Shown here: in pieces, positions 1 through 13,545 of the stretch | Numbering within the stretch: the first letter of the stretch is position 1 | How the letters are laid out: each line of letters opens with the position of its first letter | Source of the DNA: Dipetalonema caudispina | Taxonomy: Eukaryota > Nematoda > Chromadorea > Rhabditida > Onchocercidae | NCBI GenBank assembly: GCA_013365325.1 | Contig: JABVXV010000058.1 | Location: forward strand, 210,679-274,678 | Direction: 5' to 3' | DNA length: 64,000 bases | Position numbers and translations under genes: made by a program | Notes under the pieces: generated by a model | Seen by the model: only the letters and a program-made list of their open reading frames with translations | The model's database searches: none | Told to the model about the DNA's origin: nothing

Positions 1-1445
1 AGGAACAATCGCTCATTTCATCACATTCCAGAAGCTGATAATTCCCACTAGACGTTCTCCTGAACATGAAAAGTTTTAGATTCTATAAAGAAACTTGATA
101 GGAAAGATTGCTGAAGAACAAGCTGTATGAAACGATGGTAACAGAAAATTTTAGCATTCAAAAAGCAAAGATTCAAATTCAGCAAAAACCCATCCCATGA
201 AATTATTGCGAAAGGCCTGAAGAGTATTTAAGAGAATAATTCGACGAAATACAACAATCAGTTTTCTTTGAAATCCAGGTCAGTGACTTTTTTGCGAAGG
301 CGAGTTTATTAAAATAAAATACCAACTGCCACACACCCAAACATTATAACTATTCCTCTGATGTTTCTCCACCTCAGTCTGGAAAATATAAATATTAGGT
401 GGTTCAGAGATCCAAAATTCCAGCTTACGTTTTTGACCTATCTTTTAACTAATTTCAAGAGTGGGAGGCATCATACCTAAGATGATGTCAAATCTCAGCA
501 TAAAAATATAAAAAAGCTCTCTATTTATGGTGAAGAATTAATAATAAAAAAGTGTGAAAAAGATACAAGGCATTCAGATTTAAATTTTTAGTTGGAGTTT
601 AATTGGGGCAAATTTACACGGAAGGAAAAAGCTGATCCAAATGAACGGATTTTGAACAAATTGACGTAATAAACAAAGTAAAACAACGAAAGGGTAATGA
701 CTTTGACCGCGAATTCTGCATTTAGATTTTGGCTTGATAACTGTTCAATGGTAATCGACTACGAAATTAAAAATTTAAACTAAAATGTGAATGGCAATCT
801 ACCTTAAGAAAAATCACGTAATGCATTTCTATATCTCGGCTGAATGAAAGGAATCCTTAAAATACCACCTAATATATGGCACATATAACCATATATCCGT
901 TTATGTTTTCCTCATCGTTGAACTGAGGACACTTCGAACATGTGAAGTCTCCAATGTTTCTGACTGTCATTAACCATCGCTTAAGATCACCCAAATACCG
1001 GATGAAAGAATTTGAGATGTGGCAAAACAAAATAAATTTGGTAAAAGCTACAATTATGGTTGCTACGCATGTGAACCTCAAAAGTGAAGCAGTGTTTCTT
1101 GTTGTGTCACTAAAAGTAATAAAATAATCCAATATAAATGGCAGAAAAACGTATTTAATGATTTCTTTGACTTAATTCTTTTAAAATTGCAGCCACAACA
1201 TTCTTATCACCGAACAGGACAAACAATAATAATGTTACTAATTATCATGCCTTACAAAAAGTGAAAGCAAGAGCAGAGCAAAGTACCAGCAGCATGCATA
1301 AGATTGAATTATGCAGATGTACATGTGCTGAATAAAAATACACGAAACGATTGAAAAAAGCGAAAAACGCTGGGACGATCAAAATTTTGAATTTAGGGCA
1401 AAGATCACTTAAACAGAGCTCACTGCAACATAACTGACACATGAG
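1..1445. other. Intergenic DNA downstream of the tat-1 flippase gene
   Basis: I see no gene I can support here. The stretch follows the tat-1 stop codon, so its right end should contain that gene's 3' UTR. A minus-strand open frame at 869-1132 has a hydrophobic stretch and a C-x-x-C pair, but I recognise no family and see no good flanking splice sites. Otherwise it is AT-rich non-coding sequence. Confidence 0.5.
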
Positions 1446-4400
1446 CTATTTGAAATTCAGATGGGACCTCGCAGTGGATGTCGTTGGTTGTTCCCTTGTT
1501 GGATTCCAGACTGATTCCACTTCGATTCGTTGATCTGACCGATCATCTCCAACTAATGTCAAAGCAGGACTCTCACTGATACTATCACATATCGTTTCAC
1601 TGACGGTACCATTAGATTCTGCTCGCTCAGGTTGTTCATTACGTCGTAAACTACAAAGACTCGACGCAAATAAATTTCTTTTTAAAAAATATACATTAAA
1701 ATTTAGAAATGGACGCAATTACTGTGCTTACTTGAACAATTATTTATCGGGTAATACCTTTTGCTAACCTCCCAAACAGTTCAAAAATTAGAAAAGTGTG
1801 AGTCCTCCTTAAACAAACAACATGTGAAGAAATCATTTTTAATACAGAACATTTAAAAAATTTAATGAACAAGAGCACTTACATAATAATATCTCATATC
1901 TCAACTTGCACCTTCTTATAGAATATAGAATTAAACAGATTCGAAATTTATCCAGATTTTCCAACATTTCACACAAAAATGTACTTCAGTTTCCGCGTTT
2001 TTGACACCGGTAAATGTCTTTATGGTCTTTAGATTTATGGAACTAACTTCCCCTGATAGATACAATGTAGTTCTCGCAATCATGTGTATCCATCTTTTAA
2101 TTACTTCTTAATTCAAGTCGTGTTCAGTGTCATTATACATAAAACGCACTGTGTTATGAATGCACCATTATTACCGGCTACAATATGCACACTTCAATAA
2201 ATTGTAAAACGGGAATTTTGAAATTTGATATTCCATATTGGACTTATGTTATAGTACGCAGAAATGCCAATTCTATATTTTATTCAAAGTTGATTTGCTC
2301 AGATATAAGAAATATGACTTCAAAATCTTAAAGCGAATGTACATATAGAAATAAAAGCCTAAAAATTGAGTAAAATGACTCAGCTAGAGAGTTTAACAGA
2401 TTCTAAGACACCTCTTCAGATGACTTGAATTAAGCGCTCACAAAGTACCTTAATGGTCAATTAAGGCTTGTAAAGAACTTTTACTTGGTTTGAAGAATGA
2501 GATGGAAAACTTGAAAATTTTAGAATTTAATAAACACTACATCACTCCATTCCATTAAAGGATATATTGAATTACTCTGAAAACAAAGGGTAAAAAATGC
2601 AAAAATCAGCTAGAGAAAAAGTTTTAGGCATTTCCTACAAATGTAATAATACATTTCAATTAATATAATGATCATCTAACCTTTTTGTGCGTTTGGGAAA
2701 GAAGCACATGGAAAAAACAGCACTGCACATTGATCTAGCAAGAGAAGGTATTAAAGTGTCACAAAAAGAAAAAGAATTACCAGTGTAATTCGCAGTACAT
2801 GTCACGACTCTGCATTCTAAAATGTTCATGGAAGTATGCTATTTCTCTAGGAGTCGGCGCAAAAGTTATCCGGATCCTGAAACTTTCGTTTTTTTGAATT
2901 TCTTTCCCTCATCCTTTTTTCTATGTGGAAATGCGGGAAACACGCATATTTCAAAAGATTATTTGATTTGAATCAGATAATTTTTACAAAGGAACCTTAT
3001 CATCGTGATAGAATCTTCTGCACATAACATTTTTCCAAATCACCTGATCGATTTACAGAAATTAATCAGAATTCAAAAATTAAGCCCAGATGGCTAAGAA
3101 ATCTAGACCTACGTTTTGATGATGAAATCAGTAAATAAGGTTATTATAGGAATGAAAATAAACGCCAGCCAAAAAGATGATGAGCTCAACATTACGGATG
3201 CCATACCAGACATATACTCACCAATCGGCAAAATTGGCCAAACCTATAATTTATTTACTTTTCAAGAAATCTATGCAGTGTATAGATACATGACTTTCAA
3301 AAATTATAGAAAAAACGTTTACCGAATACAGCAATGAATAAATTATGATTCAGTAAATAACTATAAAACAATATAAATTTTTACCATGGAATAAAGCGGA
3401 AGGAAAATAAACCACAATAAAATCGAGCCAAAACATGAAAGTAATATAACAATCGTCCAAGAATCACATTCTAACAAAGCTTTAAGACAAACTGTTGTTA
3501 CCACGAACTGAAAAAAGTGGATAGTGTAAATTTTAATGAATTTCAGTAAGATGCAGTGGAATATCCAGGCAAAACAAGAGCCCTTCACATTATACTTAGC
3601 CAACTGCAGCTATAAAGCAAGAAACAAAGGCTGATTGCACCGTGTACTTTTTTCTTACTGATTGACAAAATTTTATTACCTGTTTAAAATTCTTTCTTTC
3701 CCTAAATTGGCATTACAATTCAACTGAAGAAATGAATAAAGTTATACGAACTGTATAGCATGAATTGCCGAGCATCAACCAGCCTGCAACTCTGCCATTA
3801 TCCCACACAACAGGATTATACAGAAACGCAAAAGATAAAAAAAAGAGAAGCAAAGAATGCCAAACTGCTAAACCGATCCATACTGCAAAGTTCTAAAATG
3901 AACGCAGAAAGTTATAAAGTTAAACTGGAAACAAAATCAACAAGAAATAGAAAAATTACAAATCAACTTCAGCTACATATTTGTTGGCTAAATCACTTTT
4001 ACGAATGTGACAAGTAGTATCCCTCTCAGGATGTCGCATGTTTTCCAATGTGTTTGATATGATACAATAAAATAAGCTTTCTGTTTAAATGTGACTCACA
4101 TTAATGGTGAATGATCGTTTGTGAAAACTCTCATACAAGCCAGGATAGGTAAGCATCATTTGGTCGGAAAGAGGCCTATCAAATAATCCAATCATTACGG
4201 GTGGTAATGCAGTAAATGCTACATTGAACAGAGCAATGGTCCAACGTTCAAATATTGTTTGACCAGAGAATGCAGAATAGATCGCAAACCATAGCTCGAT
4301 TAAATATAAACAAATATTCTTATAGAAGCTATATAATATCACCTGAAACTATGGAATCTAAAGTGAGAGATATTGAAAATTTTCTGGAACATATGACAGA

Positions 4401-7400
4401 AAACGTAATAATAAAGTAACCTTCACGCCTCGCTCGTAGTTCCAAACACCATGAACTAGTAAAAGTCTGCGTAAAAAATGAAACTGTGCAATAGAGTAAT
4501 CACTGGCAGACGCTGCTTGTAAACCTTCTTCACCGATTATTCCAACACCAACATTAGCAGCCTGAACTTTTGAAAGGTACTGATGAAAAATCTAGAAAAC
4601 ATTCTTGGATATATTATATTCCTCCCACGACCAAAACTTAATTGCATCATATCTACTGTTTTGTTTACTCCACTTATCTCTAAAAAAATGAATATTAGTA
4701 ACAATAAAAAATACTTGTATCATGGCGACATCATTGGCACCATCACCAATTGCTAAAACCACATCGTCAGTGGTTTCACGGATCATCTCAATAACTTCTG
4801 CTTTCTGCATTGGAGTCATTCGGCAACAAACCACAGTGGGACAAATCAATGCTAAGTTACCAAAGATTTTCCTACATTTCGTTCCAACCACGTATCTTAG
4901 TGTCTAAAATTTCGAAATCCATTTTTCTGACTTGTGCTGATTCTATAAAATATAACAAAGCAATTTTTGGTTTTTTTCAGAAGTAAAAAAAATTACCGAT
5001 ATTCTCTGCTTCTTATTCTCCCATACTTATTCCCATTTATTTGAAAATGGTATGAAGCAAAATTAACAGAATGAAAAAAGGCAATTTGAACTTGGTTTTG
5101 TCATGATGAAGCATAAACACAAGCAATAAAAAGGAAATCGGAGAAGGTTAATAAAAACCCTCCTGATCTTTCTATCTTATACCTGTTCTTCATTATTGCT
5201 TCCAGTTTCAATAGTCCTTTGATAAAACAAAACTGTGCACAATGATGACTTTTGTTGTAATTACCAATTGTGTAAATGTAGTTGGCGTCAGTGAATGAAA
5301 TATATGGGTAAAAATGACTTGTAAAAACCAAAAAACTGAACTTACAGAGCCATCGATAACCAAGGAGTACTGGACAGTGGATGACTGAACGCTACTGCTG
5401 CAGTCACAAAGCTTTTTAAAAACTTCATCGCATGAATTGCCATCGATAAACCAATACTTCATGTCGGAGTGAACAAGACCTGCTGAACGAGCTATATTGA
5501 TGGCTGTCTCACGTTTATCTCCAGTTAGCATCCAAATACGTATCTGTGCAGCAAGTAACGCCGTAATTGTTTCCGGTACATGCTACAAATCATCGACTAG
5601 TACTCAGCTAATATAATTTCGATGCTGGAATTTATCTTATTATTCTACATTATATTTGCAGGGGTAATTTTCGAGTAGAAAGATTTTAAGATCTAATTCA
5701 ACTTCTAACCGGATCAACTAGTCATGATCAATCATGACAATGTCTTTGTAGTTTACTTGACATTTTGGTGGAGATTTGCATTTTGCTTCAATTCTTCTAA
5801 GGCATTACAAGTTCTGCATTTAACAATATAACATGCTGTGAATTGTAATATTCCACTATATTACATTAATTTTCGTCGGATGCGATGGGTACTGCTGTCG
5901 AATACTTAGTTCTGTTATAGTAATTCTAATTGTTACTATAAAATGAGAATTCATTTATAAGTCGAAACTTTTCTCAAACGCCACAACGTCATAGCAATTT
6001 GATTTTACTAAGCGAAAAAGACCTGTTGTAATTTATCTTCAATTGCGGATGCACCCACTAAGGTAAGGTTTGTTTCAATCTTCTCAGCACATTCCGCCAA
6101 TTTTTCTGTTCGTTTGTCTATCGAAATTGAAGCTTTTTCAAATTCTTGTGCCCATTTATTGTATTCTTCCAACTCCAGTACACGCATCGCAAAACAGAGA
6201 GTTCGATAACCCTTCAACACTTCTTTTTAAAACCAATAAAACACTATTAAAAGTAATTTAAAAATGATGTAAGAACGAAAATTAGTGTAAAGACAAAACA
6301 AGACAAAATGTGAAGAAGAGAGAAGAAAGCTTCAAGAGAAGAAACATGAAAAATTTTGATAAAACTGATCTTTAAAAGGAATAACAGACCTTTGAAGCAT
6401 AGTCCAGAAGATGGACAGCACAATCATCAATGACTGATGGATCATTCCGCAATCTTTGGAAAATCATAGAATCCTGAAAAGATACCCATTTCATGACATC
6501 AAGATCCGTATAATCGAGATTCCGATAATGATCAAAAATGGCAATATGAAAAATTAAAAATCTAGAGAATCAAATAAATGTAGCATGCAACTTCCTTTGT
6601 AGACTGCCATTTACGAAAGTAATTGAAAATGAGATTCAAAAGCCATGCGAATGAATATAATATATATTAAGTAAATCTCTCACCGCTCCTTTGACATACA
6701 ATTTTAAGACACCATCAGGACATTGTACAACAACACCCATTCGTTTTCTATCGCTGGTAAACTCTAACACATTTAAGACATTGTAACTTCTGACTTCTCC
6801 TAACTGAAAGTATAGTAAAGAACGAAAAATTGAGGAACTAAAAGCTGCAGTAAAAGTTAATCTACACACTCTGCATTTATAAAACTGATTTAAGAATTTT
6901 GTATAGATTTATAGAAAAGATAGCAATTATTAAATCAAAAAAGTAGTAATAACAATGGAAGTTAACCTAACAGAAACTGAACAGTGAACATATTACAATT
7001 AAAAAGTACCTCTGAGACGAGAATACTCCGTGGCTTCCTAGTATGAAACACGAATCCAAGCGCTGCAGCAGCACGAACAAGTGCACCTTCGTCCGGTGAA
7101 GAAGCTTGATATTGTAACTCACCACTTTTATCCCTTTCTGGAACAACCGTGTGACAAATTGCCATCATCCGAAGAAACTCCTTGACAGAACTAGCTTTTT
7201 CCTAAACAGCATGTATATAGATAAAGTACAAGATTTCCGAAAACAGAGATCCCAAAGTTCTTCTTTATTAACATGATATCAAACGGATAATAATGAAAAT
7301 TTAAAAACAATGAAATTTTTTAATTTACTGACGAAGACAACAAAGAAGCCTTCTTTTTACATTCGTTTTATAGTTTTATGACTGGTTTAAGTACTCCATC

Positions 7401-10400
7401 TAACTAACGGTTATCAGTTGCCCGGTTCGCTGCTCATGTAAAGTACCCCATCAATTTCAAACATATATATGGCAAGATTTTAACAGAGTCTCTTATATTT
7501 GCTCGCAGACTCGATAAATGTCGCAACCAAATCTGATGATAGGAAAAAAAATCCTGAAGCAAAAACTAACATCAGAAGTTCTGATGAGTTCCGGCAAGTT
7601 ATGATCTTGAAAATCATCTGTTTCATCGTTTCCGAAATTGATACCCGCAACTGAACATCGTTTAAATTTCATAATATTACGAGTTAGTGTTCCGGTTTTA
7701 TCGCTCATTATAAACTTCACCTTAAACAAAGTGCGAAATGTTTCTGACAATGAACTATTAATAAGAAAAATGGCTAAAACAAAACTTGACGGTTCCGGCT
7801 TAACAAAGCTTTAAATGAAGATAAGTCCATTTTTATTTCATGACACATTCCATGCTCAACTCAAAAATACTATCTGAATTGTTTTTATCGAGCTTAAAAT
7901 GTGAAACTTTTATCCCTGTTGACAAAAGCAGTTAATTGACCAATAAAGATATACAAATGAAAGCCATAAACCAGTATTTCATAAAGTAGTTTCCTCGCAA
8001 ATGTCAAATTATTCAATTTTGTTACTATCTTATGCAAATATGCAACTATCAAAGAAAAATTTCGAGAAAAAAGAGTACCTGCCCCAATTCTTCATTTAAA
8101 TTAGATGTTCTTGCAGCAGCACAACTATCTGTTCTTTCATCGTACATAGCAATATCCTAAAAGTATATCACACAAAAGTATGATCATACTTTTAGAATGC
8201 AAATCATTAATTTTTATTTTCGTTCATCTTACGTCAGAGTAATATTCGAAGAAAAGTTAAAATCAACAGAAATAGGATAATAAGATTCAAATACTCGTTG
8301 CCTTTGCCATCAAAAAGGTCATGGTAAGCTACATACAATGTTTTATAAATTAAAAATAAGAAATGAACGCCAGAAAGTTTACTCACATTATTTATATATA
8401 CTGCCTGGAAAAATCGTACCAGTTCAAGGGTGACTTGCAATGAGATCGGAATTAAGTTGTTGTACAAAATGAAGAACGTCAGTATATCCCAAAAAAAGTC
8501 AAAACGCCCCTTTGCTAGAAACATCAAGATTTGAAAGAACAGATTTTATGTTCGTAAAGTATGAAACCGAAATGAAACAAGGAACGCTATTCACGATAAA
8601 TGCAAGGGCCATACATTTCAGTACCTTATTAAAGCACTCCACTATGTGATAACAATAAAACATGTCTTTAATTTTGAGGGATTCTGATCCGACCTTCAGC
8701 AATTCTCTTTTTATATTAGATTACCAGTACAAAATGGTGACTTTGCTGTGTTACTTTTTTACAAATTATACTCGATATCTTAATATAAGGAAATTATATT
8801 GGGTATCACAGCGATTTTGAGAAAAACAAAACAAACCTTGAGAACCAAGGTAATAAGCATGCATTAGCTGTTTATGATCAAAAAAATATGCTCCAACAGC
8901 ACTTATAAGAGCAAGAGCAACTAGAGCAAAAAACAAAAATAAAATACGCTGATTGGTGATAGCATCAATTTTGGACCTGAAATAACAGAAGTTGAAGTAC
9001 CGCAAATTCATAGTTAAAATTCACGTAGCAATATATAGAAGTGTATATTCATCAGTTAAAACTGATATGTAATAAACTTAATTAGAATGAAAGCACTCTA
9101 TATATAAAGCAAAATGTTTCAGAGGAAAAAATTACTGCTTTAACGGAGCCACTTTTGAATTCATTAACAGCTTGGCATCATGTCCCGCATATAGCACAAC
9201 GCCACAAATCCACTGTGTATGTTTCAAACGAGCACCACGTAATAATAGTTGAGGAATACCTGAAAAAGTGCAACATATGAATCGTTGGTTTCCTTGTATA
9301 ATTTATGCAAGCATTATACCCTATAAAATTTATTGTCAACCTAAAAAATCAACAATTCATGTCTTTCAATGGAATAGTAGAATATCCTCACAGCAATTCA
9401 CTCAATGACGTGTGGGATACGACTGAGCATCAAAGAGGTTCATAATCGCAACCGTCAAACACCAACGCAAGCTTGGATCGCTTTCCATCTTTCATTCGTA
9501 TGAATTTTTTCAGTCATATATACATATATCGTACTTCATAACTGATTAATTACAAATTTCCGGAGCGGAGTATACGTAAAGATAATAATAGATTTTTTAG
9601 AAAACATTACAGAAGTACCGAGAGGTCGCCGCAAATCCTGTATGTGTAGCGTTCCTGTAAATTCATTTACATTTTGATTTGGATGTTCACATTCGATCTC
9701 ACAATGGAAATCTCTAATTGCAGCTGCAGCTATCAGATCCGCTGTACATTCAAGCCCCTGTCGAATTTTCAGATTCGTTTCTCCATCCAAATTTGAAGTT
9801 TCAATATAAGCTGTAGCTAGCGGTTCACTGGATGATAGCAATGCCATATCCGCTGGGAACAACTGATCATTTTCCACCCGTACAATATCGCCCACTTTCA
9901 ACTGAAGTTCACAAAGTAAAGCTTTTGAAAAATTAACCCAAAAAACACCACTTCTGAGCACTGAATTTAAACTTAATCTCCATAATTACACCTATGATCG
10001 CTAAAACCACCTGGTCATTCATTTTTAGTATGAAGCTAAATGATGACATGAATTCATGTCTTAAGATCAGAATAAGGAATTAATGCTATCTTATTTACTA
10101 ACGCATAAATTATTGACAGTTTCAGCGTCATTCCTTAAAAAAGCTGCTAAAATTAGAAATTAGAAACTGCTAATAACTTGATAAGAGAATAAATAATACG
10201 AAGCAACCGGATCTTTTGAGATATAGTGAAGCTGCTTCGCCAACTGCTTCAGATCTTATTTTACAATTTTAAGTGTAAAAAATGCTTTCAAAAATTTAGA
10301 GGCTTCCGTTACTTCTCCAATTCTTTATCTATTTAAACTTCAAACTGCTTATTTGATATAAAACTTACATCTTTCCAAAGGATATGCTTCCATTCACGAC

Positions 10401-11398
10401 CTCTGAGAACTGTAGCACAGTAATTATTAACTGTTTGATCAGATTTTCTTCGCTTCTATAAATCAAATCGGGACAGGAAATTTTACTTTCACTAAAAGCT
10501 GTGAATTGCTAGTATTTTTCCTACACTTTTGGTAATATCTTGCATTTTATTTCACTATAGAATTTCTTTGCATATATAGTAATATACAAAGTAATTTCAT
10601 TTAGTAATATGCAAAGCTTACGATGTCTTCAAATATTTCTTTAATAGCCGATACAGCTAAAATGATAATGAAAGGTCCCGCAGTTGTAAAGCGACCTGTG
10701 GGGCTAACACCCGGAATTTGCTGAAAAAAATCAGCTGAAAGCAACACGGCAATGAAGGAAAACTTATCTAAATTTGAAACATGTTATCATAAATATTCAA
10801 ATTCAGTATAATTGTAGTCCAAGAAAATAAAAAATTGGATTCGTTACTAGAAATTGAAAAAAAAAATGCTAATTTTAGAAAAACAAGTGAGCAACAATTT
10901 TCTGCGAGCTAATAGAAATTTGAAATAAGCATTTTAAAATTTTGTATTGGGCAGTGGATTATAAATCCATAAATAAACTAACTTGGAGAAGCGCGATAAT
11001 GAGAAAGAACACATTGTTGTATCGTTTGAATTGCTCCTTCAGAAAACGTGGAAAAAAGGAAAATGCGTTATACTTTGCGGTGCTGAAAATCACAAATAAA
11101 TAATCAATGCTGCTATTATGGATTGAAATTATGTCCTTTGAAATTATCCACGATTCCGCCTTCACATAATATCGCGATATATTCTTTTGTTCTGTCCATA
11201 ATTTAGAAATTTGAAAGTTGAAAAAATAGACAAAAACGTTTTTACAGATTAACAGTTGTTGAGTAATACATTTGTTGTATCATACCTGATAGCATTGGAT
11301 CGATACTTCTCGGGTTGTGAAGTTTGATTGACATAAATAATTCGCGAAGTCGAAATACGGGAGGAATGTTGTCTAATTCTAAGACCAAAAAAAGGCAT
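1446..11398 (-). CDS. tat-1: P4-type ATPase, phospholipid flippase, class 1 (ATP8A/TAT-1-like)
   Basis: Moves aminophospholipids, mainly phosphatidylserine, to the cytosolic leaflet using ATP; the family acts at plasma membrane and endosomes with a CDC50 (CHAT-1) subunit. Twenty-three exons: 11398-11286, 11082-10983, 10720-10622, 10455-10369, 9901-9619, 9259-9136, 8976-8837, 8514-8387, 8156-8079, 7720-7571, 7201-7010, 6803-6684, 6475-6390, 6211-6023, 5582-5346, 4903-4715, 4561-4421, 4342-4100, 3892-3752, 3507-3385, 3243-3113, 2876-2781, 1650-1446; about 1131 codons, normal for ATP8A. Visible motifs: DGETNLK (exon 5), the P4-specific PISL in M4 (exon 8), the phosphorylation motif DKTGTLT near residue 391 (exon 10), KGA (exon 12), TGDKRETA (exon 15), GDGANDV (exon 16) and ten membrane segments. 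The stretch ending NLNEELGQ before DKTGTLT, and [11 protein letters not shown] in M2, favour ATP8A over ATP8B or ATP9. The only in-frame ATG before exon 1 is at 11398; a spliced upstream start joining at 11378 is possible. All junctions keep frame except inside exon 13, where frame changes at 6419-6424. Confidence 0.93.
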
Positions 11399-12669
11399 TA
11401 TAAAAAATGAAGTGCAACTGGCCTTATTCCACTCATAATTCACACATCTGTTAACATCTCCTTCTCGATTACCGAGCAATCATTCACAATATTTCACCAC
11501 AAAACCAGATCTAAAAATAAAAAAAAAAAAAAAAGTTGATACATACACAAATGTAATACTTCTGAAATAATCCAAAAGAAACTAGGGCATTCATAAATCC
11601 AATACTGGAGCGTGCTATTTCAAAATTACAAAAGAGATAAGGCAATGTAAACTCATATGGAATCCAAAACAACCGTGCTATCTGCAGCTAAATCACCAAT
11701 ATCACATCTACTATATTACTTAATGTGGAATCTTGAATGAAAAATTTTATGCCACTTGTTTTTATTTGTTCATTCCCAATGAACGGTGAATAGTGTTGTG
11801 ATAAGAGTATGATAAGAATTTAACAATCCGAAGAAAAGAATGCCTTATTCAACGTTTTTCATATAAAGACATGATTTCAATACAGACCATACTTGCACGC
11901 ATGCAGTATACAACATGCATTGAAAAATAAACAAAAAATATTTCATATCGCTCATTCTTCTCCTTTGATGTCTACAACAGAATGAAGTAATATTTGAAAT
12001 GAATTCGAAAATGATAAATTTAACTACTGATAAAACTAATCAGTGGTGTAGATTACTAATAATTAAATGCAGAGAATTCATATCTTGAATCCCATTTCAT
12101 TCAATTCAATGAAATGCTGGTCTTTCTTCTTTCATTACAACTTCAGCATTTTAATGATCATTTCATAGTATCATGTACCTTTTCCGAGTAAGAAGTTGAA
12201 TGAATCAGCTCGTGATATCACGTGACTTATAAAAAAACCCAGATCGCTCAATTCGACAGTTAAATGGTTCGCTCGACATCAAGTTCAAGAAACTCGTAAA
12301 AAACAGGAAAAAACTAAAGATAAAAAACCGTAGATTTACCTCTGATGGCCTGAACAAATGAAGAACAAAGCGAAACACAAAATAAATGTAGAAAATACAA
12401 CGCGTTAGAAGTGCAGTAATTGATCATGGTTGAACAAGTCATGACAATGCTTCATTGTACATCTATGTCACATGATAGCAGAGTGACATGAAAATATTTA
12501 TGCATCATTTCATAAATTGAAAGATGACAATTCAGATGACATTTTAAATTGCACATTAATACCTGCAAATGAGTCAGTAGTTTTTAGTTAAAGATGATGT
12601 TAGCAATAATGCTCAATCAAATAAACAAGCAAATAAAATTATTTCGATGGAGTAGTTCTATTGCAACTA
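11399..12669. other. Intergenic, upstream of tat-1
   Basis: This is the 5' flank of the minus-strand tat-1 gene. It has an A-tract at about 11514-11535 and no coding sequence I recognise on either strand. The tat-1 promoter should lie here, but I see no specific element. Confidence 0.5.
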
Positions 12670-13545
12670 TTAGGTTAATGCATAATAGCATTTTCGGACC
12701 GTGAGTTATACATCATTATAACTGAGCATAATCATATTTTAGCTAATTAAAATAGAAACCATTAAAACCAATACATTTATGCTAACAACGAATAAGTTGG
12801 TTCTTTCTGTAGAGAGAAAGAGATTCAACGAACACTTGGGAAGCATTATCTGAATTATGCCATTTGTGGATGCATTTTCCCGCAAAAAGTTGCAAAGCAA
12901 AGAAGTAGTAGTCAGATAAATATGGCGGATAACGCAAAGCTTTCCTCTAATTCCTTCAACTTTTACCAACTTTCCGACAGGTAAATATGTACTGGCTCTT
13001 TCTGTAGATTAACCTCCTTTCTGGAGATTAATCCTCTTTCAGCCGCTGCATTTTCGATACATCTCAGTGATTTGTGAGGATATTTTCCAAATTAATTCAT
13101 CGGGATTCAGAAAACTGTATTGGTAGACCGCCGAATAGTGACCACGGCTTTTTGTTGCAAATATCGGCTTTGGGAAGTGCTTCGGAACTTCTTTGCCGTT
13201 GTATCGGTGATATGATTGCCGTATAGAATCACTTCTTCTTCGCACGTCACAATTCGATCGCGAAATGGTCGCTTCTACGTGTAAGAGATTTTCTCAAAAT
13301 GCGACTCTTTTTTTAGTTACCAGTCAACTCATTCGGCGCCAACTTTATAATTTACTTGAAATGCAGTACGACCACGTTGCTGTGTTTTTCTGCAATCTCT
13401 CTTGATGACCGTTTATGGCACTGTTAATTTCCGATATCCGATCACTACACTTTTCATCTTCAAGGTTCTTATTTCCTCCGCAAAGCTTCTTAAGCTGCAA
13501 CGGCATTGCTGACCTTTGCGATCAAGGATACGACAAATTGACCTC
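12670..13545 (-). mobile_element. Degenerate mariner transposon (HsMar1/SETMAR-like transposase relic)
   Basis: Translating the minus strand in shifting frames recovers, in order, a transposase resembling the human mariner domain of SETMAR: LKKLCGGNKNLEDE near 13490-13440, SREIAEKHS near 13400, APNELTG near 13335, RIVTCEEEVILYGN near 13230, PKHFPKP near 13180, YSFLNP near 13105, YPPYL..DYYFF near 12920, FVESLSLY near 12830 and a C-terminal FNGFYFN followed by a stop at 12743. It is broken by several frameshifts and stops and has lost the start, so it is inactive. Beyond the stop, 12670-12697 begins TTAGGTTAATGCA, like the mariner terminal repeat, with a TA target dinucleotide just outside at 12668-12669. 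I could not find the other terminal repeat. A tract of 10-15 bp around CTTTCTGTAG is repeated within the relic. Confidence 0.85.

Noticed and set aside
869..1132. Minus-strand open frame with a hydrophobic stretch and C-x-x-C
   Set aside because: No recognised family, no convincing flanking splice sites, and the plus strand is also open over most of it.
3541..3603. Open minus-strand sequence just before the [13 protein letters not shown] exon of tat-1 as extra coding sequence
   Set aside because: A clean TTTTTTCAG acceptor at 3508 and the exon at 3892-3752 ([15 protein letters not shown]) join in frame exactly as the family requires, so this is intron.
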